NCBI RefSeq assembly: GCF_025725665.1
Contig: NZ_CP107009.1
Span: 186,001 to 250,000 of the forward strand
Direction of reading: 5' to 3'
Length of the DNA stretch: 64,000 bases
Source: Halomonas sp. LR3S48
GTDB taxonomy: Bacteria; Pseudomonadota; Gammaproteobacteria; Pseudomonadales; Halomonadaceae
Shown: positions 35,776 to 44,630 of the stretch, piece after piece
Numbering within the stretch: the first letter of the stretch is position 1
How the letters are laid out: the number at the start of each line of letters is the position of its first letter
Translations under genes and position numbers: made by a program
The notes under the pieces: model-generated
The model's input: the letters and a program-made list of their open reading frames with translations, nothing else
What the model was told of the DNA's origin: nothing
Databases searched by the model: none

Positions 35776-38700
35776 TCCGCTGGTTCTCCGGCCACCCCAC
35801 GGCGGCCAACCTGCTGCTGGTGCTGCTGATCGCCGCCGGCCTGTTCGCCTTGCCCCAGCTCAAGCGCGAGACGCTGCCTGACTATCGCGCGGTCGAGGCG
35901 AGCATCGAGGTGACCGACCGCGGGGCCAGTGCCGCCGACGTCGAGGACGCCGTCTGCCGACGCCTGCACGACGCGATCAAGGGCGTCGAGTATCTCGATG
36001 AGTTCGAGTGTATCGCCCAGGACAACCTGGCCAGTGCCACCGCCACCATGGCGGCGGGTGGTGACGCCATTCGTTTTCTCAACGAGCTCGAAACCGAGGT
36101 GGACGCGATCAGCGATCTGCCGTCGCGCGCCGAGCGGCCGGTGGTGCGCGAACGCCATCGCAGCGACCTGGTGGCCGCGGTGGCGGTCTCGGCCGACATG
36201 CCGGGGCGCCAGCTCGAAGGCTATGCCCTGCGCCTGGAGGAGCGCCTGATGGCCCTGCCGGGCGTGGCGGACGTGACGATCCACGGCATGTCCCAGCGCC
36301 AGTGGCAGGTGGAAGTATCGCGCGAGATGCTGGGGCAGCACGGCTTCTCGGTACGCCAGCTTGCCGCCCGTATCGCCAGCCAGAGCCTCGACCTGCCGCT
36401 CGGCACCCTGGAGACTCGCGAGCGCGACATCCTGCTGCGCTTCACCGATCAGCGCCGCTCGCTGGAGGAGCTCGCCTCGCTGGTGGTGCTTTCCGATCCC
36501 AAGGGCGGCGAACTGACCCTGGGTGAGATCGCCACCCTGCGCGAAGTGGGTGAGCGCCCCGAGGAGAAGATCCGCTTCGAAGGCGAGCCGGCGCTGGTCC
36601 TGGAGGTGAGCAAGTCGCTGCGTGCCGATGCGCTGTCGGTGAAGGATTCACTGGAACGCCTGCTGCAAGCGGAGCGACAGCGCTTCGACGGCCGGCTCTC
36701 GCTCACCCTGACCCAGGACATGACCGGCATCGTGCGTGATCGCCTGCGGATGCTGGTCGTCAACGGCATCATGGGCTTGGCACTGGTAGTACTGGTGATG
36801 AGCCTGTTCTTCCGACCCCGGCTGGCGCTGTGGGCGGTATTGGGGCTACCGGTGGCCTTCATGGGTGCTTTCGCGGTGATGGCGCTCCTCGGGCTGTCGC
36901 TCAACATGATCACCCTGGTGGCGCTGCTGATGGCCATCGGCATCGTCATGGACGACGCAATCGTCATCACCGACAACGTCGCCGCCCACGCCATGCAGGC
37001 GGCCACGCCGCTGGAAGCGGTGGTGACCGGCACGCGGCAGGTGCTGCCGGGGGTGTTCTCCTCCTTTCTCACCACTGTCGCGGTATTCGCGCCGCTGTCG
37101 TTCCTGGCCGGCGAACTGGGTGCTGTGCTGGAGGTCCTGCCGGTGGTGCTGATTGCGGCGCTGACGGCCAGCCTGGTGGAGGCGTTCTGGATCCTGCCGC
37201 ATCATCTCAAGGGCAGTCTCAAGGGCGGCGCGTCGCGGTTTCACGAGCGGAACGACTCCCGTTTCCGGGCGGCCTTCGAGCGCGGCTTCGACACCTTTCG
37301 CGAGCGGGTCGGGAGGCTAGCCGACGGGGCGATCCGCCGGCGTCATGCGGTGCTGGGGGCAGTATTGACCGTGATGCTGGGTTCGCTCGGCTTCATGGCC
37401 GGTGGCCATATCGGCAGCGAGGCGATGCCCGATATCGACGGCGACGTGCTGGAGGCGCGCATCCTCATGCCCCAGGGCACGCCGCTGGCCCGCACCGAGG
37501 CCGTGGCCGAGCACGTCGAGGCGGCCATGCGTGAGCTGGACGCGCGCTATTCACCCGAGCAGCCTGACGGCGCCTCGCTGGTGGAGGCGATCCAGGTGCG
37601 CTTCAACCACAACGCCAGCGCCCGGGAAAGCGGCCCGCACGTGGCCACGGTAATGGTCGACCTGCTCACCGCCGAGCGACGCCGTGTCACCCTCGATACG
37701 CTGACCGAGGCGTGGCGCGAGGCGATCGGCCCGATCGAAGGCATCGAGCGGCTGATCATCCAGGAGCCGGGGCTCGGCCCCGCCGGCATGCCGATCGAGG
37801 TGAGGCTTGTCGGCGAAGAGCTGGATGCGCTGAAGGCGGCCGCCACGGAACTGGCCACCCAACTGGAGAGTTACGACGCCGTCTACAACGTCATCGACGA
37901 CCTGCGCCTGGGCAAGCCGCAGCGTGCCTACACCCTGGCCGAGGGCGCCCACGGCCTCGGCCTGAACGCCGAGGAGGTGGCCGTCCAATTGCGTGCCGCC
38001 CTGCTTGGCGAAGTGGCCGATACCCAGCGCATCGGCGAGCTGGAGGTGGAAATCCTGGTGCGCCAGGCGCAAGCCGATCGCGACGATCTGAATGACCTGG
38101 CCGATCTGACGATCACCCTGCCCGACGGCAGACGGGTACCGCTGGAAGTGGTGGCGAACATGCACGAGCGGCGTGACTGGGCGCGCATCACGCGTATCGA
38201 CGGGCGCCGTACGGTGAGGGTGGAGGCCAATGTCGACGCGCGCCGCGCCAGCGCCCAGGCCATCGTCGACGACCTGCGCGGCGGCTGGCTGGACGACTTC
38301 GAGGCGCGCCATCCCGGCGTGACGGTCGCCTTCGAAGGGCAGGTGGCCAGCTCCGCGGAAACCGGTGCCTCCATCGGCCGGGCGCTGCTCATCGGCCTGC
38401 TGGGCATCTTCTTGATCCTGTCGTTCCAGTTTCGCAGCTACATGGAGCCGCTGATCGTCTTGCTGACGATACCGCTGGCGTTCATCGGCGCGATCTGGGG
38501 TCATGTACTCATGGGCTACTACCTCTCCATGCCCTCGCTGATCGGGGCGGCCTCGCTGGCCGGCATCGTGATCAACAACGCCATCCTCCTGATCCAGTTC
38601 ATCAAGGCCCATCGCGAGCGAGGCATGAATGCCGCGGCGGCGGCGGGTCAGGCCAGCCGCGACCGGCTGCGTGCCATCCTGATCTCCTCGACGACGACCA

Positions 38701-38915
38701 TCGCTGGGCTGCTGCCGCTGCTGGCAGAAACCAGCACCCAGGCGGCCACCATCAAGCCTCTGGTGATCTCGGTGGTATTCGGCCTGCTCAGCGCCACCGT
38801 GCTGGTGCTGGTGGTGATTCCGGCGCTCTACGTGCTGTTCGACGACTGGGGCTGGCTGCGTGGGAAGGGATCTACAGCGCCCACACCAACGCCAGCAGAA
38901 CCCCCCAGGCCATGA
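35772..38915 (+). CDS. RND efflux transporter
   Basis: A 1047-residue proton-driven RND permease with the duplicated plan of a hydrophobic helix, a large periplasmic loop and a bundle of helices. The fourth helix carries the proton-relay acids in MAIGIVMDDAIVITDNV, and the second half repeats the pattern (GIVINNAILLIQFIKAHR). The pore and docking segments are divergent from AcrB, so the substrate is unknown. Its last 44 bp overlap the end of the convergent Yip1-like gene. Confidence 0.92.
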   Translation: MIRWFSGHPTAANLLLVLLIAAGLFALPQLKRETLPDYRAVEASIEVTDRGASAADVEDAVCRRLHDAIKGVEYLDEFECIAQDNLASATATMAAGGDAIRFLNELETEVDAISDLPSRAERPVVRERHRSDLVAAVAVSADMPGRQLEGYALRLEERLMALPGVADVTIHGMSQRQWQVEVSREMLGQHGFSVRQLAARIASQSLDLPLGTLETRERDILLRFTDQRRSLEELASLVVLSDPKGGELTLGEIATLREVGERPEEKIRFEGEPALVLEVSKSLRADALSVKDSLERLLQAERQRFDGRLSLTLTQDMTGIVRDRLRMLVVNGIMGLALVVLVMSLFFRPRLALWAVLGLPVAFMGAFAVMALLGLSLNMITLVALLMAIGIVMDDAIVITDNVAAHAMQAATPLEAVVTGTRQVLPGVFSSFLTTVAVFAPLSFLAGELGAVLEVLPVVLIAALTASLVEAFWILPHHLKGSLKGGASRFHERNDSRFRAAFERGFDTFRERVGRLADGAIRRRHAVLGAVLTVMLGSLGFMAGGHIGSEAMPDIDGDVLEARILMPQGTPLARTEAVAEHVEAAMRELDARYSPEQPDGASLVEAIQVRFNHNASARESGPHVATVMVDLLTAERRRVTLDTLTEAWREAIGPIEGIERLIIQEPGLGPAGMPIEVRLVGEELDALKAAATELATQLESYDAVYNVIDDLRLGKPQRAYTLAEGAHGLGLNAEEVAVQLRAALLGEVADTQRIGELEVEILVRQAQADRDDLNDLADLTITLPDGRRVPLEVVANMHERRDWARITRIDGRRTVRVEANVDARRASAQAIVDDLRGGWLDDFEARHPGVTVAFEGQVASSAETGASIGRALLIGLLGIFLILSFQFRSYMEPLIVLLTIPLAFIGAIWGHVLMGYYLSMPSLIGAASLAGIVINNAILLIQFIKAHRERGMNAAAAAGQASRDRLRAILISSTTTIAGLLPLLAETSTQAATIKPLVISVVFGLLSATVLVLVVIPALYVLFDDWGWLRGKGSTAPTPTPAEPPRP

Positions 38916-39435
38916 GGCCGAAGGCGATGATCGTGTAGGTGGCGGACATGACCATGATGTCGTCTTCTTCGCGCTCGGCGAGCGCCTGCAGGCCGTGGTA
39001 GACCAGACCGCATGACAGCATCAGCGCCAACAGCACGCCGCAGACGATGAAAACCATGTCGGGAACGAACAAGGTCAGCGAGGAGAACCACAGCGGCAGC
39101 GGCACCATGGCGGCCAGGAAGTAGGCATCGCGATGGCCGAGGCGCAGGCGGTGGGCGTCCGCCACGCCGTGGATCAGCCAGCCCATCACCAGGAAGGTGA
39201 GTAGCTCGGCGGTGAACAGCGCCGGAGCGATGATGGCCCAGGGTCGTTCGGCCAGGCCCGGCAGCAGGGCATCGCCGTGGTGATGGATGGCGTAGTACAG
39301 CATCACCGGCGGCAGCAGCGACAGCGGCAGCACCACGCGCAGGATCAGCGCATTGAGGGAAGGCCGGCTCTGGCGTAGCTGCTGCCAACCGCCTTCATGT
39401 GTGAAGGGCAGTTGCAGGATATGATTGATATCCAT
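38872..39435 (-). CDS. Yip1/DUF1282-like membrane protein
   Basis: A 187-residue protein starting MDINHILQLPFTHEGGWQQL with five hydrophobic helices, resembling the Yip1 (DUF1282) family of bacterial membrane proteins of unknown role. The start ATG at 39435 is embedded in a perfect FNR palindrome. Its 3' end overlaps the 3' end of the RND gene by 44 bp in antisense, so mRNA interference is possible. Upstream, 39441-39500 contains inverted repeats (GGCTCTCGC with GCGAGAGCC, GGAAAA with TTTTCC) that could terminate the nirCF transcript. Confidence 0.72.
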   Translation of the reverse strand: MDINHILQLPFTHEGGWQQLRQSRPSLNALILRVVLPLSLLPPVMLYYAIHHHGDALLPGLAERPWAIIAPALFTAELLTFLVMGWLIHGVADAHRLRLGHRDAYFLAAMVPLPLWFSSLTLFVPDMVFIVCGVLLALMLSCGLVYHGLQALAEREEDDIMVMSATYTIIAFGLMAWGVLLALVWAL

Positions 39436-39438
39436 CAA
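39425..39438. promoter_or_regulatory. Perfect FNR-type palindrome on the Yip1-like start codon
   Basis: TTGAT-ATCC-ATCAA is a full FNR consensus, but it includes the start codon of the gene at 39435. It cannot activate this start and would instead repress or be fortuitous. Confidence 0.45.
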
Positions 39439-39515
39439 GTGGCTCTCGCGTCAGGGAAAAAATTATTGTTTTCCTTGATTTAGCCGCGAGGCGAGAGCCT
39501 GTCAAGAGTCCCTTT

Positions 39516-40733
39516 CTACAACCCGATGCGATGCGCTCTGTTCGTGAAGAAAATCCCGCTGGGCGACTGCGCCGGCAGCCGCGCCAGCTCCTCGAAGGTG
39601 CGGGTGTCGTAGACCACCACCTGGTTGCTGTCCCGCGCCGAGATCCAGATGTGCTCGCCGCGGGGCGTGAACTCCTTGTGCAGGATCGACTCCCCCGGTG
39701 CCAGGGTCTCGATCACTTCGAGACTCTGGGTGTCGATCACCTGCACCCGGCCGTTGTCGGGGTGGGCGAAGGTGACCCACACTTGGCGCTCGTCGGGGCG
39801 GCTCATGACGAAGATCGGCTGGCCCTGCACCGGGATGCGCCCGACCAGCGACCAGTCGTCGCTGTCGGCGACCAGTACCTCGTGGCGCCCTACCGCGGGG
39901 AAGAAGGCCAGGTCGCCGGCCATCGCCCAGCCTTCCAGGTGCGGCATCTTGTAGACCGGCAGGCGCTCCTCGCCCTGGCCATAATCGGGCAGGATGCGCT
40001 GCACGCCGTGCTCGGGATACCACAGGTCGAGCAGCGCCATGCCATCCTCGCCGAACAGCCCAGCGATGTAGTAGCGCCCGTTGGCGGTAACCAAGGCGTC
40101 GTACGGCTCGCGTCCCACATCGCGATGCTTGTCGAGTACCGGCTCGTCGCCGCTCATGTCCAGGGTCCAGATCTCGCCGGCCTCGAACAGGCTGAAGACG
40201 AAGCGATTGCCGGGAGCATCGACCACGCCCACCACCTTGGCCTGGGCGATGGTGCCGTCGGCTTTCTCGTAGTCCGCGGGCACGTCGACCACCAGCTCCA
40301 TGGTCTCGGTATCGAACACCTTCACCCCGCCCGGCTCGTAGTTGCCAACCGCCACGAAGCGGCCGTCCTGAGAGATGGCGCCGCCGATGCTGTTGCCCGA
40401 TTGGACGACACGCCCGTCGATCTCGCCGGTGAGCAGGTCGAGCTTGGTCAGTCCGCCGTCGCGGCCGAAGACGAAGGCATGGCGCGCATCGCGGGTGAAC
40501 TTCACCGAGGCGTGGGAGAGATCGCCGAAGCCTTCGACATGGCGCAGCACCGTCCTTGCCGTGGTATCGACCAGCGCCACGCTGCCGGTAGCACGCTCGA
40601 TGACTACGCCGAGGTCCCCGGTGCCGCGCAGTTCTCCATTCTGACCCGTCGTCTCGGCCAGGGCTTGCCCGGTGGAAAGTAGGGCCAGGGCGCCGGCGGC
40701 AAGCAGTGTCTTAAGCGGGTGAGCAATGGGCAT
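39516..40733 (-). CDS. nirF: NirF, heme d1 biosynthesis dehydrogenase-like protein
   Basis: A 405-residue periplasmic protein with a Sec signal (MPIAHPLKTLLAAGALALLSTGQALA) and a cytochrome d1-like eight-bladed propeller, including GRDGGLTKLDLLTGE and YKMPHLEGWAMAGD. There is no heme c motif. NirF acts late in heme d1 synthesis, removing propionate side chains' precursors in the proposed pathway; its exact reaction is debated. It follows nirC by 15 bp on the same strand, away from the rest of the nir genes. Confidence 0.9.
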   Translation of the reverse strand: MPIAHPLKTLLAAGALALLSTGQALAETTGQNGELRGTGDLGVVIERATGSVALVDTTARTVLRHVEGFGDLSHASVKFTRDARHAFVFGRDGGLTKLDLLTGEIDGRVVQSGNSIGGAISQDGRFVAVGNYEPGGVKVFDTETMELVVDVPADYEKADGTIAQAKVVGVVDAPGNRFVFSLFEAGEIWTLDMSGDEPVLDKHRDVGREPYDALVTANGRYYIAGLFGEDGMALLDLWYPEHGVQRILPDYGQGEERLPVYKMPHLEGWAMAGDLAFFPAVGRHEVLVADSDDWSLVGRIPVQGQPIFVMSRPDERQVWVTFAHPDNGRVQVIDTQSLEVIETLAPGESILHKEFTPRGEHIWISARDSNQVVVYDTRTFEELARLPAQSPSGIFFTNRAHRIGL

Positions 40734-40748
40734 GGCGGGTCTCCGGGG

Positions 40749-41093
40749 TCAGTCCTGCTGCAGCGATTCCAGGCGGTTGTCGGTACGCAGATGCTCGGCC
40801 AGCCAGCGCGCGTCCGCTTCGCTGAGCAGCGCCTTCCAGCCCGGCATGGCGCTGCCGGGAATGCCGTGCTGGATGATGTGGGCGAGCGCCTCGGTGCTGA
40901 AGCCTTCCATGCGGTCGCGGGGCAATGCCGGGCCGAGTCCGCCGCGCAGGGTCATGCCGTGGCAGGAACCGCAATCCTGGTAGAGCAGGGTTTCCAGCTC
41001 GGCCTTACGCTCGGGGTCGAGCGCGTCGCCGGTCGCCAGGGCCGGCAAGACCAGGGCAGCGCAGAACAGCGACCTCAGAACCGACGGTTTCAT
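40749..41093 (-). CDS. nirC: NirC, cytochrome c55X
   Basis: A 114-residue c-type cytochrome with a signal peptide (MKPSVLRSLFCAALVLPALATG) and one CGSCHG site near residue 42; the distal methionine is in SAMPGWKALLSE. This matches NirC, which donates electrons to or helps mature cytochrome cd1 nitrite reductase. The open frame extends far upstream, but 41093 is the start with a signal peptide. It diverges from nirD across a 225-bp region carrying two FNR/DNR sites. Confidence 0.9.
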   Translation of the reverse strand: MKPSVLRSLFCAALVLPALATGDALDPERKAELETLLYQDCGSCHGMTLRGGLGPALPRDRMEGFSTEALAHIIQHGIPGSAMPGWKALLSEADARWLAEHLRTDNRLESLQQD

Positions 41094-41177
41094 GGGAACC
41101 TCGTGCACAGCGTAACGGTGTGGCCCCACGGGGAGCGGGCCGTCACCGCAGTGTCCTGCCCCGGGCAGGGCGTCGCC

Positions 41178-41230
41178 TTGACCGTCATCAAGCTCTTGGC
41201 AAGTCGCCTGGGTCTTTTGACTTGCGTCAA
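41178..41230. promoter_or_regulatory. Two FNR/DNR sites between nirC and nirD
   Basis: TTGAC-CGTC-ATCAA lies at 41178-41191 and the perfect inverted repeat TTGAC-TTGC-GTCAA at 41217-41230. The first is suited to the leftward nirCF promoter (start near 41143). The second lies about 60 bp before a start predicted by TAAGAT at 41271-41276 for rightward nirD, a class I distance. The pair gives each divergent operon its own site. Confidence 0.75.
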
Positions 41231-41318
41231 CGGCACGGCCGATGGCGGCTTGCAGGACTGATGTGGCATGTAAGATACCGCTTAAGATCATGCCTCCATC
41301 GACCTCCGGTGACTGCCC

Positions 41319-41792
41319 ATGGCCGCACTCGACGAACTCGACCGCCGCCTCATCGACGCCTACCAGCGCGGCCTGCCGCTTTGCGAGCGCCCCTTTGCCG
41401 CCATGGCCGAGCGTCTTGGCGCGAACGAGTCGCAGGTGATCGAGCGTCTCCAGGCCTTGCAGCAGTGTGAGGTGCTCAGCCGGGTCGGGCCGGTGTTCGA
41501 CCACGCTCGCGCCGGTGCCAGCCTGCTGGCGGCGCTGGCGGTGCCCGAGGCCGAACGTGACGCGGTGGCGGCGGCGATCAATCGCTCGCCAGGCGTCAAT
41601 CACAACTACGCAAGAGAACACGACTACAACATCTGGTTCGTGATGACGGCCGCCGACGAGGTGCAGCTCGAGGCGCGCCTGGAGGCACTGGAAGAGGAAC
41701 TGGGCCGGCAGCTGCTGCGCCTGCCGATGGTCGAGGGCTACCACATCGACCTCGGCTTCCCCATTCCCTGGGCCGAGCTGGAGGCGTCATGA
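41319..41792 (+). CDS. nirD: NirD, siroheme decarboxylase subunit
   Basis: A 157-residue Lrp/AsnC-like protein. The N-terminal winged helix (LDRRLIDAYQRGLPLCERPFAAMAERLG) is followed by a RAM-like fold with HNYAREHDYNIWFVMTA. NirD, L, G and H decarboxylate siroheme to didecarboxysiroheme in heme d1 synthesis. HNYxREH groups it with the third gene (nirG). It overlaps nirL by 4 bp. Assignment among D, L, G and H follows the Pseudomonas gene order D-L-G-H. Confidence 0.88.
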   Translation: MAALDELDRRLIDAYQRGLPLCERPFAAMAERLGANESQVIERLQALQQCEVLSRVGPVFDHARAGASLLAALAVPEAERDAVAAAINRSPGVNHNYAREHDYNIWFVMTAADEVQLEARLEALEEELGRQLLRLPMVEGYHIDLGFPIPWAELEAS

Positions 41793-42307
41793 GCCTGACG
41801 CTTCCCCTTCCCGCGACCCATGGCGACGCTGCCGCGAAACGGCTGCGGGCCCTGCTCGAACGCGGCCTGCCGCTGACCGAACGGCCCTGGCAAGCGTTGG
41901 CCGTGCAGTGCGGCATGAGCGAGGCCGAAGTGCTGGCCTGGGTCGAGCGCTGGCAGCGCGAGGGGCTGATCAAGCGCATGGGCTTGGTCGTTCGCCATCA
42001 CGCCCTGGGCATCCGCGCCAATGCCATGGTGGTGTGGGACCTGCCCGACACTGCCGTGGCCGAGGTCGGCAGGCGCCTGGCCGCGGAGCCCGCCGTGACG
42101 CTCTGCTACCGCCGTCGGCGTCAGCAGCCCGAGTGGCCCTACAACCTGTTCTGCATGATCCACGGTGCCCGGCGCGAGCGCGTGCTGGCCGCGCTCGACG
42201 ACATTGTCGAGCGTCAGGCGCTGCAGGATATACCTCGCCGCGTGCTGTTCAGTCTCAAGGCCTACAAGCAGTGCGGTGGCCGCTATACCCGCGAGGATTC
42301 GCCATGA
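41789..42307 (+). CDS. nirL: NirL, siroheme decarboxylase subunit
   Basis: A 172-residue Lrp-like protein with RPWQALAVQCGMSEAEVLAWV and CYRRRRQQPEWPYNLFCMIHG, the block shared with the fourth gene (nirH) but not with nirD or nirG. It works with NirD as one half of the siroheme decarboxylase in heme d1 synthesis. It overlaps both neighbours by ATGA. Confidence 0.87.
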   Translation: MSLTLPLPATHGDAAAKRLRALLERGLPLTERPWQALAVQCGMSEAEVLAWVERWQREGLIKRMGLVVRHHALGIRANAMVVWDLPDTAVAEVGRRLAAEPAVTLCYRRRRQQPEWPYNLFCMIHGARRERVLAALDDIVERQALQDIPRRVLFSLKAYKQCGGRYTREDSP

Positions 42308-42786
42308 ACGTTGCCCATGCCCACCGGCCCGAGCCGGCCGAACTGGACGCTGCCGACCGCCACATCGTCAACCGCCTGCAGGAAGGGCTGCCGCTGGTGC
42401 CGTCGCCCTATGCCGTCGTGGCCGCCGAGCTCTCGCTCTCCGAAGGGGAGCTGCTCTATCGCCTCGAGCGGCTGCTGGAGGCCGGCGTGCTCAGCCGCTT
42501 CGGGCCCATGTACCACGCCGAGCGCCTGGGCGGCGGCCTGACCCTGGCGGCCCTCGAGGTGCCGGAAGCCGACTTCGACCGAGTGGCCGAGACGGTCAAC
42601 GCCTTCCCCGAGGTGGCCCACAACTACCGCCGCGAGCATCGCCTCAACATGTGGTTCGTGCTGGCCACCGAAACGCCGCAGCGCATCGCCGAAGTGATCG
42701 AGGCGATCGAGGCCGCCACCGGCCTCGCCGTATTCAACATGCCCAAGCAGGAGGAATTCCATGTCCGCCTCTACCTGCCCGCCTGA
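42304..42786 (+). CDS. nirG: NirG, siroheme decarboxylase subunit
   Basis: A 160-residue Lrp-like protein starting MNVAHAHRPEPAELDAADRH; it carries HNYRREHRLNMWFVLAT as NirD does. The start at 42304 overlaps the nirL stop by ATGA. Its last 26 bp overlap the start of nirH, a longer overlap than the others, which suggests tight coupling of G and H synthesis. Confidence 0.87.
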   Translation: MNVAHAHRPEPAELDAADRHIVNRLQEGLPLVPSPYAVVAAELSLSEGELLYRLERLLEAGVLSRFGPMYHAERLGGGLTLAALEVPEADFDRVAETVNAFPEVAHNYRREHRLNMWFVLATETPQRIAEVIEAIEAATGLAVFNMPKQEEFHVRLYLPA

Positions 42787-43309
42787 GCCGGCGCCCGCTA
42801 CAGGCCTCGTGGATGGCCTGGATGCGCTCGACCGCGACATCGTCCTGGCCACCCAGGCCGGCCTGCCGCTGGTGCCGGACCCCTGGAGCGCGGTGGGCAA
42901 ACCGCTTGGCCTTGCCGGAAACGAGGTGCGCGCCCGCATGCAGCGCATGATCGACAGCGGCGTGATTCGTCGTATCGCCGCGGTACCCAACCACTACCGC
43001 CTGGGCTTCGTGGCCAACGGCATGACCGTATGGGACGTCGACGACGCCCAAGTCGAGCATCTGGGCCGCGAATTGGCCGGGATCCCTGGCGTGAGCCACT
43101 GCTACCGGCGCCCGCGACACCTGCCCGAATGGCCCTACAACCTGTTCGTCATGCTCCACGGGCGCAGCCAGGGCGAAGTGGAGCAGCAGGCCGAGGCGCT
43201 GCGCGAGCGGCTCGGCGATGCCTGCCGCGACCATCGCATCCTGTACAGCTCACGCATTCTCAAGAAGACCGGCCTGCGGCTTGCCCGCTCGTCCGGCCGG
43301 CCGCGCTGA
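42761..43309 (+). CDS. nirH: NirH, siroheme decarboxylase subunit
   Basis: A 182-residue Lrp-like protein with a proline-rich N-terminus (STCPPEPAPATG), LDRDIVLATQAGLPLVPDPW and CYRRPRHLPEWPYNLFVMLHG near residue 112. It is the partner of NirG in siroheme decarboxylation. nirJ begins 29 bp downstream. Confidence 0.87.
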   Translation: MSASTCPPEPAPATGLVDGLDALDRDIVLATQAGLPLVPDPWSAVGKPLGLAGNEVRARMQRMIDSGVIRRIAAVPNHYRLGFVANGMTVWDVDDAQVEHLGRELAGIPGVSHCYRRPRHLPEWPYNLFVMLHGRSQGEVEQQAEALRERLGDACRDHRILYSSRILKKTGLRLARSSGRPR

Positions 43310-43338
43310 GGCTGGCGCCGCGCCCAGAGGAGGTTTCC

Positions 43339-44550
43339 ATGTTCCGTGTCACCCGCTACGTCAAGTCGCTGCTCGACCCCGCACCTTCCGGTCATGAAAC
43401 GCTGGGGCCGGCCCGCAAGCCCCCCGGCCCGGTGGTGATCTGGAACCTGATCCGGCGCTGCAACCTGACCTGCAAGCACTGCTACACGGTGTCGGCGGAC
43501 ATCGACTTCAAGGGCGAGCTTTCCACCGAGGAGGTCTTTACCGTCCTCGACGACCTCAAGCGGTTTCGGGTGCCGGCGCTGATCCTCTCCGGCGGCGAGC
43601 CGTTGATGCGACCCGATATCTTCGAGATATCCCGGCGTGCCAAGCAGCTCGGCATCTACACCGGTCTCTCCACCAACGGCACCCTGATCGACGAGAGCAA
43701 CATCGCGCGCATCGCCGAGTGCGGCTACGACTACGTGGGCATCAGCATCGATGGCCTGGAAGCGACGCATGACGAGTTCCGCCGCCGCCAGGGGGCATTT
43801 CGCGAATCGATGCACGCCGTCAAGCTGTGCAAGCAGCACGGCATCAAGGTGGGGCTGCGCTTCACCCTGACCCAGCAGAACTACGAGCAGCTCGACGCCA
43901 TCCTGGCGCTGATCGATGAGCACGACGTCGACAAGTTCTACCTCTCGCACCTCAACTACGGCGGGCGCGGCCACCGCCACCGCAAGCAGGACGCCTGGTA
44001 CCAGATGACCCGTGACGCCATGACCCGGCTGTTCGACCACTGCCGGGCCGAGCTGGAACGCGGCGTCGAGCGCGAGTACGTCACCGGCAACAACGACGCC
44101 GACGGCCCCTTCCTGCTGATGTGGGCCCGCGAGCACTTCCCCGACCGCGCCGATGCGCTGGAACGGCGCCTGATCGACTGGGGCGGCAACGCCTCGGGGG
44201 AGTACATCGCCAATATCGACAACCTGGGCACGGTGCACCCGGACACCTTCTGGTGGGATCACGACCTCGGCAGCGTGCGCAACCGTCCGTTCTCGGAGAT
44301 ATGGCGCGACAGCCAGGACGAGCTGATGCAGGGCTTCCGCCAGCGCCCCAGGCCGCTCAAGGGCCGTTGTGCGGAGTGCCGCTTTCTCTCCATCTGCAAC
44401 GGCAACACCCGCGTGCGGGCATGGAAGGTCACCGGCGACCCGTGGGAGGAGGACCCCGGCTGCTACCTCAGCAACGAAGAGATCGGCGTCGAAGCAGGCC
44501 GGCAGCGTCGCGTGGCCGCACCCTGCGCCATCCAGGCCATTGAGCTCTGA
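43339..44550 (+). CDS. nirJ: NirJ, radical SAM heme d1 synthase step
   Basis: A 403-residue radical SAM protein with C41-x3-C45-x2-C48 (CNLTCKHCYT), ILSGGEPLMRPD and a C-terminal SPASM-like cysteine cluster (GRCAECRFLSICNGN and CYLS). NirJ removes two propionates from didecarboxysiroheme. The start at 43339 has AGAGGAGG directly upstream; the longer frame before it lies inside nirH. Confidence 0.93.
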   Translation: MFRVTRYVKSLLDPAPSGHETLGPARKPPGPVVIWNLIRRCNLTCKHCYTVSADIDFKGELSTEEVFTVLDDLKRFRVPALILSGGEPLMRPDIFEISRRAKQLGIYTGLSTNGTLIDESNIARIAECGYDYVGISIDGLEATHDEFRRRQGAFRESMHAVKLCKQHGIKVGLRFTLTQQNYEQLDAILALIDEHDVDKFYLSHLNYGGRGHRHRKQDAWYQMTRDAMTRLFDHCRAELERGVEREYVTGNNDADGPFLLMWAREHFPDRADALERRLIDWGGNASGEYIANIDNLGTVHPDTFWWDHDLGSVRNRPFSEIWRDSQDELMQGFRQRPRPLKGRCAECRFLSICNGNTRVRAWKVTGDPWEEDPGCYLSNEEIGVEAGRQRRVAAPCAIQAIEL

Positions 44551-44630
44551 TGCCGCAAAGCTCCGACAAGAAAGCTTAGCCACAGAAAAAGATTGCAAGA
44601 GCGCGTTGACGCTTCGGGGAGAGGCCGACC

